Shown: positions 1 to 6,353 of the stretch, piece after piece
Numbering within the stretch: the first letter of the stretch is position 1
Layout: each line of letters starts with the position of its first letter
Origin: Bacteroidales bacterium
Lineage (GTDB): Bacteria > Bacteroidota > Bacteroidia > Bacteroidales > WCHB1-69
Direction of reading: 5' to 3'
Length of the DNA stretch: 46,808 nt
Assembly: GCA_017395245.1 (NCBI GenBank)
Contig: JAFPVR010000089.1
Span: forward strand, 1-46,808
Position numbers and translations under genes: made by a program
The notes under the pieces: model-generated
Database searches by the model: none
What the model was told of the DNA's origin: nothing
Seen by the model: only the letters and a program-made list of their open reading frames with translations

Positions 1-94
1 TAATCAATTCGCCAGGAGCATTATTGAATCTGTCGCAGATCTCAATAATCTTGTCGCTGACTTCCTTTTTCATTTTGATAATTATCTTATCCAT
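1..94 (-). CDS. NuoE/HydC-like [2Fe-2S] hydrogenase subunit (5' part only)
   Basis: This is the first 31 codons of a gene that runs off the left edge. The predicted start reads MDKIIIKMKKEVSDKIIEIC, followed by DRFNNAPGELI. The phrase 'FNNAPGELI' is typical of the N-terminal helical part of NuoE-family subunits, where it precedes the thioredoxin-like [2Fe-2S] domain. That domain is not in the window, so the cluster cysteines cannot be checked. The gene follows hydA by about 40 bp on the same strand and would be the last known member of the hydrogenase operon. In trimeric bifurcating hydrogenases the NuoE-like subunit (HydC) passes electrons between the flavin subunit and HydA. Its position after hydA is unusual, since hydC commonly precedes hydB and hydA. 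Identity rests on 31 residues plus context. Confidence 0.6.
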   Translation of the reverse strand, partial: MDKIIIKMKKEVSDKIIEICDRFNNAPGELI

Positions 95-134
95 AATGGT
101 GTTTTTTTAATTATTGATGAATACTGAAACAGAA

Positions 135-1922
135 TTATTTGCTCAAATCCACTTCAACGGTCGTCTGTTTGTCGAAGTAGTGGGTGTGCAACAGTTCATG
201 CGACTTGTGACCGCACGGCTCGCCCAAAAATTCCTTATAGAGAGTTTGGATGGACGGGTTCTCGTGAGATTTACGGATCGGCATGTCCTTGTCAGCTTTG
301 TAGATGGCTTCCCAACGGGCTTTGATGATGTCGCCGTTGCCGTGGTGCAGGGGCTGACCACCGCCGTCGATACAACCGCCGGGACAAGCCATGATCTCGA
401 TAGCGTGGAAGTTGCACTTGCCGGCCTTGATGTCCTCAAGCAGCTTGCGGGCGTTCTTCAGACCGTGGGCGATACCGATGTTGATCGGCAGACCGTCGAA
501 ATCGATGGTGGCGGAACGGATTCCTTCCAGACCGCGCAGCTCCTCGAAGTCGATCTTCGGCAGCGTTTTGCCGGTATAGACTTCGTAAGCGGTACGGACA
601 GCAGCCTCGATCACGCCGCCGGTGGTACCGAAAATGACAGCAGCACCGGTGGATTCGCCGAGCGGGCTGTCAAATTCTTCCTCAGGAAGTTTCGTGAAGT
701 CGATGTTGGCTTGCTTGATGAGGGCGGCCAGCTCGCGGGTGGTGATGGAGAAATCGACGTCGGGATTGCCGTTCACCTTGAACTCGTCGCGGGTGCACTC
801 GTATTTCTTGGCCAGGCACGGCATCACGGACACGCTGATCATGTCCTCGCGTTTCACCCCGATCTTGTCGGCGAAATAGGTTTTCGCCATGGCACCGAAC
901 ATCTGTTGCGGGGATTTTGCGGTGGAAGGCAGCTCCTTCAGTTCCGGGAACTGGTGCTCGAAGAAATTCACCCATGCCGGGCAGCAGGAGGTCAGGATAG
1001 GCAGCTTGACATCCTTGTCGCCACCGAGGAATCTCTTGAGACGGCCGAGGAGCTCAGTACCCTCTTCCATGATGGTCAAGTCGGCGCTCCAGTCGGTGTC
1101 GAACACGTAGTCGAAGCCGAGGGCCTTGAGGGCGGCGGTGAGCTTGCCGGTCACGATGGAGCCGGGCTTCATGCCAAATTCCTCGCCGAGGGCCACACGC
1201 ACGGCGGGAGCCACTTGGACAACCGTCTTCTTGGTAGGATCCACGATGGCGCGGATAACTCTCGCGGTGTTGTCAACCTCGGTAAGGGCGCCCACGGGAC
1301 AGACGGCGACGCACTGGCCGCAGAACGTACACGGCGAGTGGTCGAGGTGCTGGTTGAAGGCGGTGGAGACGACTGCCGGGAAGCCGCGCTCGATGGCGGA
1401 GAGGGCACCCACGGTCTGCATCTCGTTGCACATCATTTCGCAACGACGGCACATGACGCACTTGTTCATGTCGCGGATGATGGAGGGAGAAACCTCGATC
1501 TGGTAGCTGGACTGAACGTGGTCGGGGCCGACGAACGGGTTGGTGCGGATGCCGAAGCGGATAGCTAAGGCCTGAAGCTCGCACTTGCCGCTCTTGGCAC
1601 ATTGCAGACAATCGTTCGGGTGGTCGGAGAGCATGAGCTCAAGCACCGTGCGGCGGGCGTTGATCACGCGCATGGAGTTGGTGCGGACGACCATGTCGGG
1701 CATACATTCGGTGACGCAGGCGGGAGCCAGGTTGCGGCGACCGGCGACCTCCACCACACAAATACGGCATCCGCCGGGTTTGTTGTGGACGTCCATGCCC
1801 TTGAATTCAAAGTGGCAAAGGGTGGGGATGTTGATGCCCAGCTTCTTTGCGGCGTTAAGAATCGTTGTACCTTTCGGCACTTCAAGTTCTCTGTTGTCTA
1901 TTGTTAATTTAATTGTATCCAT
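135..1922 (-). CDS. hydA: [FeFe] hydrogenase catalytic subunit HydA (NADH-dependent/bifurcating type)
   Basis: Reversible H2 formation from reduced ferredoxin and NAD(P)H in the cytoplasm. The 595 residues show the full modular order. A plant-type [2Fe-2S] domain has Cys36, 52, 55 and 69. A NuoG-like cluster follows with His101, Cys105, 108 and 114. Two [4Fe-4S] motifs lie at CVMCRRCEMMC (155-165) and CTFCGQCVAVC (198-208). The H-domain has all three signatures: L1 TSCCPAW (311-317), L2 MPCLAKKYE (367-375) and L3 MACPGGCIDGGGQP (511-524). The C-terminus is the iron-hydrogenase small-subunit-like tail ending in a Cys/His-rich stretch. ATG at 1922 is preferred over the in-frame GTG at 1931 because AAAGG sits 8 nt before it. 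hydB ends 15 nt upstream. All active-site cysteines are present, so the enzyme should be functional. Confidence 0.96.
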   Translation of the reverse strand: MDTIKLTIDNRELEVPKGTTILNAAKKLGINIPTLCHFEFKGMDVHNKPGGCRICVVEVAGRRNLAPACVTECMPDMVVRTNSMRVINARRTVLELMLSDHPNDCLQCAKSGKCELQALAIRFGIRTNPFVGPDHVQSSYQIEVSPSIIRDMNKCVMCRRCEMMCNEMQTVGALSAIERGFPAVVSTAFNQHLDHSPCTFCGQCVAVCPVGALTEVDNTARVIRAIVDPTKKTVVQVAPAVRVALGEEFGMKPGSIVTGKLTAALKALGFDYVFDTDWSADLTIMEEGTELLGRLKRFLGGDKDVKLPILTSCCPAWVNFFEHQFPELKELPSTAKSPQQMFGAMAKTYFADKIGVKREDMISVSVMPCLAKKYECTRDEFKVNGNPDVDFSITTRELAALIKQANIDFTKLPEEEFDSPLGESTGAAVIFGTTGGVIEAAVRTAYEVYTGKTLPKIDFEELRGLEGIRSATIDFDGLPINIGIAHGLKNARKLLEDIKAGKCNFHAIEIMACPGGCIDGGGQPLHHGNGDIIKARWEAIYKADKDMPIRKSHENPSIQTLYKEFLGEPCGHKSHELLHTHYFDKQTTVEVDLSK

Positions 1923-1937
1923 ATTGTTCACCTTTGA

Positions 1938-3731
1938 CTAAATAATACTAATTGCACCGAATTTACATTTCTCAATACACGTACCGCACTTGATACAGAG
2001 CTCTTGGTTGATTTCGTGCGGCATCTTGACTGTGCCCTTGATGGCGCCGACGGGGCAGTTGCGGGCGCAGGCCGTACAGCCTTTGCACTTCTCCGCGTCG
2101 ATGACATACTGTTTGAGGGCCTTGCACTGGCCGGCGGGACATTTCTTTTCGGTGACGTGGGCCACGTATTCGTCCCAGAAGTTGTCGATGGTGGACAACA
2201 CGGGGTTCGGGGAGGTCTGGCCCAAGCCGCAGAGCGCCGTGTCTTTGATGACGTGGCTGAGGTTCTTCAGCAGGGCGAGGTCTTCCATGGTGCCGTTACC
2301 CTTGGTGATGCGGTCGAGGATTTCGCTCAGACGCTTGTTACCGATACGGCACGGGGTGCACTTACCGCAGGATTCCTCCACGGTGAAGTCGAGGTAGAAC
2401 TTGGCGACGGAGACCATGCAGGAGGTCTCGTCCATGACGATCATACCGCCGGAGCCCATCATGGAGCCGGCAGCCACGAGGTTGTCGTAGTCGATCGGGG
2501 TGTCGAGGAACTTCTCGGTCAAGCAGCCGCCGGAAGGACCGCCGGTTTGCACGGCTTTGAACTTCTTGCCGCCCTTGATGCCGCCACCGATTTCGTAGAT
2601 GACCTCACGAAGGGTGATGCCCATAGGAACCTCGATCAGACCGACGTTGTTGATCTGGCCGGCCAAAGCGAACACTTTCGTGCCTTTGGACTTCTCGGTG
2701 CCGATGGAGGAGAACCACTCCCAACCCTTGTTGATGATGACGGGGATGTTGGCGTAGGTCTCAACGTTGTTCACGTTGGAGGGTTTCTTCATGTAACCCG
2801 AAACGGCCGGGAACGGGGGTTTGAAGGTGGGTTCGCCGCGTTGACCTTCCATGGAGTGGATCAGAGCGGTTTCCTCACCGCAAACGAATGCGCCGGCACC
2901 GTAGCGGAGGATGATGTCGAAATCGAAGCCTGTGCCGAAGATGTCCTTGCCGAGGAGGCCGTACTCACGAGCCTGGTCGATAGCGACCTGCAGACGGTGG
3001 ATGGCCAGCGGGTACTCAGCGCGGATATAGACCAGACCGATGGTGGCGCCGATACAGAAGCCGCCGATGGCCATAGCCTCGATGATGGAGTGCGGGTCGC
3101 CTTCCAAGATGGAACGATCCATGAATGCGCCGGGGTCCCCCTCGTCAGCGTTGCAGATGATGTATTTCTGGTCGGCAGCGTTCTTGGCGCAGAGTTCCCA
3201 TTTCAAACCGGTGGGGAAGCCGGCGCCGCCGCGGCCGCGAAGACCGGATTTCTTGATCAGGTCGATGGTGGCAGCGGGGTCGTTTTGCTCCAAAACGCTG
3301 GCCAAAGCCTTGTAACCGTCACGTGCGATGTACTCGTCGATGTTTTCGGGATCGATGAAACCGCAGTTACGCAGGGCGATACGCATCTGTTTCTTGTAGA
3401 AGCCCATGTGCTTGGAGTCGGAGATGTGCTCCTTGTCCTCGGGGTTCTCATAGAGCAGGCGCTGCACCTTACGGCCTTTGATGATGTGCTCGTTGACGAT
3501 TTCGAGGGCGTCTTCGGGCTTCACCTGGGTGTAGAAGGTGTTGTCGGGAAGAATCTTCACAATGGGGCCTTTTTCGCAGAAGCCGAAGCAGCCGGTGGTC
3601 ACCACCTGCACATCGTCGCTGAGGTTCTTCTCCTTCAGGATTTGAACAAAATTCTCTCTGATTTTGGGGCTCTCCGAAGCCGTACATCCCGTACCGCCGC
3701 AGAGCAGAATGTGGTATTTGTAACTTGCCAT
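1938..3731 (-). CDS. hydB: HydB/NuoF-like flavin subunit of bifurcating hydrogenase
   Basis: NAD(P)H- and FMN-binding subunit that links pyridine nucleotide to HydA; in characterised bifurcating hydrogenases this type of subunit carries the bifurcating flavin. Domains along the 597 residues: an N-terminal thioredoxin-like [2Fe-2S] domain (Cys11, 16, 48, 52); a NuoF core with the glycine-rich GRGGAGFPTGLKW motif (about 165-180) for NADH/FMN; a SLBB-like middle; the CGKCTPCRIG cluster motif (about 455-465) with a later CGLGQ; and a C-terminal 2x[4Fe-4S] ferredoxin domain (CKGCTACARNC and CIKCGTCIEKC). The fused N- and C-terminal iron-sulfur domains separate this type from respiratory complex I NuoF. 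It lies 18 nt after the small 2Fe-2S gene and 15 nt before hydA. It has a strong Shine-Dalgarno sequence, listed separately. Confidence 0.95.
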   Translation of the reverse strand: MASYKYHILLCGGTGCTASESPKIRENFVQILKEKNLSDDVQVVTTGCFGFCEKGPIVKILPDNTFYTQVKPEDALEIVNEHIIKGRKVQRLLYENPEDKEHISDSKHMGFYKKQMRIALRNCGFIDPENIDEYIARDGYKALASVLEQNDPAATIDLIKKSGLRGRGGAGFPTGLKWELCAKNAADQKYIICNADEGDPGAFMDRSILEGDPHSIIEAMAIGGFCIGATIGLVYIRAEYPLAIHRLQVAIDQAREYGLLGKDIFGTGFDFDIILRYGAGAFVCGEETALIHSMEGQRGEPTFKPPFPAVSGYMKKPSNVNNVETYANIPVIINKGWEWFSSIGTEKSKGTKVFALAGQINNVGLIEVPMGITLREVIYEIGGGIKGGKKFKAVQTGGPSGGCLTEKFLDTPIDYDNLVAAGSMMGSGGMIVMDETSCMVSVAKFYLDFTVEESCGKCTPCRIGNKRLSEILDRITKGNGTMEDLALLKNLSHVIKDTALCGLGQTSPNPVLSTIDNFWDEYVAHVTEKKCPAGQCKALKQYVIDAEKCKGCTACARNCPVGAIKGTVKMPHEINQELCIKCGTCIEKCKFGAISII

Positions 3732-3736
3732 AAGTG

Positions 3737-3743
3737 ACCTCCT
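3737..3743 (-). promoter_or_regulatory. Strong Shine-Dalgarno sequence for hydB
   Basis: On the minus strand AGGAGGT ends 5 nt before the hydB ATG. Such a full match to the anti-SD is uncommon in Bacteroidetes, where start sites usually have only an A-rich leader. It fixes the start at 3731. Confidence 0.75.
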
Positions 3744-3749
3744 TACTGG

Positions 3750-4145
3750 TTATTTGTCGATTTTCTCATAATTCACCGGGATGACACCCTCCAGGATTTC
3801 GCCGTTCATGACGTACTTGGAGACGAGTTCCTGGCCTTTCTTGGTGTCCACGTGACCGAAGACGATGGGGTCTTGGCCGGGTTTCTTCACCTCGACGGTG
3901 GGTTCTGCGTAGCAGTAGCCCATGCAGCCGGTCTGGGTGACGACGGCCTTGACGTTCTGCTTGTTGCACTCCTCGATGATGGCTTCCATGGTCTGCTTCG
4001 CGCCGGAGGCGATACCGCAGGTTGCCATAGCCACCTTGATCTGCACCAGGTTTTCGACGTTCTCGCCGCCTTCGCGCAAGTCAATCTTGGACTGCAGCTC
4101 TTCTCTCTTTTTCTTGAGATCTGCCAATGATTTGATTTTTTCCAT
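3750..4145 (-). CDS. Small thioredoxin-like [2Fe-2S] ferredoxin-domain protein of the hydrogenase operon
   Basis: First gene of the hydrogenase operon (131 aa). After a charged helical N-terminus (about 1-30) comes a thioredoxin-fold [2Fe-2S] domain with the family pattern 'ATCGIASGAK' (Cys43) and 'TQTGCMGYC' (Cys74, Cys78). The same fold forms the N-terminus of HydB and the core of NuoE. Stand-alone proteins of this type are found next to hydB in clostridial and Bacteroidetes bifurcating hydrogenase loci and probably act as an extra electron-transfer subunit or module. Translation should start at the ATG at 4145, preceded by an AT-rich leader. A -7-like box lies 79 nt upstream. The exact role is not known; membership in the complex is inferred from position. 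Confidence 0.85.
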   Translation of the reverse strand: MEKIKSLADLKKKREELQSKIDLREGGENVENLVQIKVAMATCGIASGAKQTMEAIIEECNKQNVKAVVTQTGCMGYCYAEPTVEVKKPGQDPIVFGHVDTKKGQELVSKYVMNGEILEGVIPVNYEKIDK

Positions 4146-4223
4146 ACTATAAAATTTGGTTGTAGATTTATTTTATTGTTTTGTTGATATTTACGACAAA
4201 ACCTCTCGCTTTTTTTAGCGCGG

Positions 4224-4231
4224 CAAAGGTA
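4224..4231 (-). promoter_or_regulatory. Bacteroidetes-type -7 box for the hydrogenase operon
   Basis: On the minus strand TACCTTTG is followed by GCCGCG, matching the TAnnTTTG consensus, 79 nt before the first gene of the operon. No good TTG lies 19-21 nt further upstream, so only the -7 element is supported. Confidence 0.55.
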
Positions 4232-4329
4232 CAAAAAAAAGTGATACAAAAGTATGGAAAAAACGGGGTGATTTTAAGGAGTTGAAAACGCGGTACAAAC
4301 TCTCGTTTTCCTGCGAAAACCCAATCCAG

Positions 4330-4361
4330 AATTTAACTATTCAAGGCTGAATAGTTAAATT
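4330..4361. repeat. 32-bp perfect inverted repeat in the divergent hydrogenase/DUF5618 spacer
   Basis: Two 14-nt arms (AATTTAACTATTCA and TGAATAGTTAAATT) flank the 4-nt spacer AGGC. The site lies about 50 bp upstream of the plus-strand promoter and about 100 bp upstream of the hydrogenase -7 box. It could be an operator or a hairpin. The T-run on either side is too short for a convincing terminator. The rest of the 358-bp spacer holds the two promoters and AT-rich sequence without other visible signals. Confidence 0.6.
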
Positions 4362-4411
4362 TAATTTTTCAATATTCTGATTCCCAGGGAAATAAAAATT
4401 TCGCAAAACCC

Positions 4412-4442
4412 TTGACAAACATTGGATTTTGTTGTATCTTTG
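4412..4442 (+). promoter_or_regulatory. Bacteroidetes promoter for the DUF5618-like gene
   Basis: TTG at 4412-4414 and TATCTTTG at 4435-4442 are 20 nt apart, matching the -33/-7 arrangement. The predicted transcript has a leader of about 55 nt before the ATG at 4504. Confidence 0.75.
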
Positions 4443-4503
4443 CCTCCGAGAAATAACACGTAGGACATTAAACTTAAGACTATTGATTTTAACCCTTAAA
4501 CCT

Positions 4504-4905
4504 ATGGAAGTGAAAAATCCCATTGAAGAGGCCAGAAGGTATGTGGCCAATGCTGAAATGGTCATTGTGAATGCCAACTATGACCCTGAACTGAAAATTT
4601 ATACTGACGGAAAATACGTCAAGATGGCTGGTGACACTCTCTGGAAAGGATGCCTGATTGCACTGGATGCCGCCTTGGGCATACGGAAAGGCAAAGGCAG
4701 GCCTTCGATAGAGAAATACAAGGAGGCCGCCGGCAAGCGTGACCGCAAACTGCTGGCGGCCATCGTGGCAGGTTATGACATTATGCACCTGTCTATGGGC
4801 TATGACGGTACTAAGAGCAAGAAAATCTGCGATGTGGGCTTCGAGACTGCGAACGCCATTATCGACCGCTGTGCCGCGTTGATTCCGACGGAAATATACG
4901 CTTGA
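4504..4905 (+). CDS. Small all-helical protein, DUF5618-like
   Basis: A 133-residue protein of unknown function. The open frame extends upstream to 4429, but that start overlaps the -7 box, so the ATG at 4504 is chosen. There is no signal peptide or TM segment. The sequence is helical and charged; its best-conserved-looking parts are 'DGKYVKMAGDTLWKGCLIALDA' (shown here in part: KYVKMAGDTLWKG) and 'AAIVAGYDIMHLSMGYDGT'. These resemble the Bacteroidetes family DUF5618, which I recall as having a HEPN-like helical fold. That assignment is from memory of the family pattern and is not proven. No toxin or nucleotidyltransferase partner is adjacent: one neighbour is the divergent hydrogenase operon and the other a convergent secreted protein gene 5 bp away. 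Confidence 0.6.
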   Translation: MEVKNPIEEARRYVANAEMVIVNANYDPELKIYTDGKYVKMAGDTLWKGCLIALDAALGIRKGKGRPSIEKYKEAAGKRDRKLLAAIVAGYDIMHLSMGYDGTKSKKICDVGFETANAIIDRCAALIPTEIYA

Positions 4906-4910
4906 ACACC

Positions 4911-6338
4911 TTACCGTATCAACGTCACGCTTCCCTTCAACGTCTTCGGTTTCGCGCCGCGTGAGGTGTAATGCACCACCACCGCATACACGCCCTCTAC
5001 CGCGTTGGCGCCGTTCCAACCGAAGGTCGGCTCCTCGGTGCGGAACACTAAACCGCCCCAACGGTTGTAGATTTCCATGCTGTACTCCCCGATTTCGTCC
5101 GGATTGGTGAAGACGGGCAGGAAGATGGTGTTCTTGCTGTCGTCGTTCGGGGTGAAGGCGTTGGGGAGGTAGAGCACGTTCGGCTCGGTCTCCTCAACGA
5201 CGGTGGTGTCGGGTTCGATACCGTCGAGGGTGAGCGTCAGGATAACCGTGCTGTCACAACCGTGAATATTGTTGAAATACTGGGTGTAAGTGCTTTCTTG
5301 CGTGTAAGTTACGCCGTTCCAGACGAAGCTCTGCCCGCCATGCTCCTCGATTTCCACCACGTCGGGCTGAAGGAGGGTGAGATAGACCGTGATTTCGCTC
5401 TCACAGCCCGCCACACCGGCAATCCGGAAGAGGGTGGTGTCCAAGATATTGGCCGTCTCCTCCGCAGTCAGCGAGAAACCGTAACTGTTGTAGGTGGCGC
5501 CCTGACATATCGTATCGTAATAGGTTTGCGGTTCGTTGTCGAGCACCATCACCTCCACCGAGGCCGAATTGGTGCAACCGTAAGCATTGGAGACGGTTAC
5601 GGTGTAATTGGTGGTCTGCAGCGGAATATCCGAGAAATGCGGATCGGTGGAGCCGGTATTCCAGCTGTAGGTGAGGGTGGTGTCGTAAACATTTTCCGGA
5701 GGCGGAATGTTGCATACGGCCCGGACCATTGCGCGCTCACTCTTGAGGACTTGCATCGGGGTTCCAGTATATTGGGACCATGCAACAGCCGAACCGGCAT
5801 CTTCGGTAAAAGGAAGTAGCCATGCCTGGCTGCTGGATGATTCTGTGCTGCTCCAATAGATGTCTTGCCATGAGTAATAGGTGGAAGAATGCTCTGTCTG
5901 CAAAGGAGTCCCTCCTGCGGCCGTCAAGGCGGCCTGGATAAACGGCAGTTGGGCGTAAATCAGGCAGAGTTGTGCAAGGGAGGGCAGGTACCAGCCGTGG
6001 TCGAAATCCACCGCATTCGCAGCGTAGTCTCCAACCCCCGAGTAGTTGCGTATAGCCAAGGTGTTCGCATATCCGGAGGTGTCAGCAAGTGTCGTCTGAG
6101 AGGGGAGATCGTAATTGGTTAGTTCGGGAATGTCTCCCCCAACTCCTGTCCATACGTAACCGTGATCGCTCGGTGCATCGTGAAGCGCCACCGCCCATCC
6201 GCCTCCGTCCGCCGTCAAAAAGAAGACAATGCCCTGTGATCCGTCTTCGGCGGTGTACAAATCCCCGATGTGGTAGGTTTGTCCGAAGCAGACCATGGCA
6301 GCGAATTGCAACAGGAAGTATAGGACGTGTCTTTTCAT
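4911..6338 (-). CDS. Secreted protein with DUF1566-like domain and type IX sorting (type B) C-terminus
   Basis: A 475-residue exported protein. A signal peptide (about 1-20, ending FGQ) is followed by a DUF1566/Lcl-C-like domain (about 20-215) with 'HGWYLPSLAQL' and 'YWSSTESSSSQAW'. Next are Ig-like or SprB-like repeats with the 'TICQGATYNSYGF...GC' and 'GCDSTVILTL' patterns (about 215-385). It ends with a gliding-motility-associated CHU_C domain (about 390-475: 'LPNAFTPNDD', 'IYNRWGGLVF', 'WNG', 'GVYAVVVHY'). That tail is the T9SS type B sorting signal, so the protein should be exported across the outer membrane and probably surface-attached. It starts 15 nt after the larger related gene and is probably cotranscribed with it. 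The ligand is unknown. Confidence 0.85.
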   Translation of the reverse strand: MKRHVLYFLLQFAAMVCFGQTYHIGDLYTAEDGSQGIVFFLTADGGGWAVALHDAPSDHGYVWTGVGGDIPELTNYDLPSQTTLADTSGYANTLAIRNYSGVGDYAANAVDFDHGWYLPSLAQLCLIYAQLPFIQAALTAAGGTPLQTEHSSTYYSWQDIYWSSTESSSSQAWLLPFTEDAGSAVAWSQYTGTPMQVLKSERAMVRAVCNIPPPENVYDTTLTYSWNTGSTDPHFSDIPLQTTNYTVTVSNAYGCTNSASVEVMVLDNEPQTYYDTICQGATYNSYGFSLTAEETANILDTTLFRIAGVAGCESEITVYLTLLQPDVVEIEEHGGQSFVWNGVTYTQESTYTQYFNNIHGCDSTVILTLTLDGIEPDTTVVEETEPNVLYLPNAFTPNDDSKNTIFLPVFTNPDEIGEYSMEIYNRWGGLVFRTEEPTFGWNGANAVEGVYAVVVHYTSRGAKPKTLKGSVTLIR

Positions 6339-6353
6339 CTTTTGAGTTGCAAA

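Noticed and set aside
114-1568. Long plus-strand open frame of 484 codons opposite hydA
   Set aside because: Shadow of hydA. Its translation is rich in Val, Gly, Asp and His with no domain, as expected from the complement of a high-GC3 gene.
2004-3737. 577-codon plus-strand open frame opposite hydB
   Set aside because: Antisense shadow with the same composition bias. hydB has complete motifs in the other frame.
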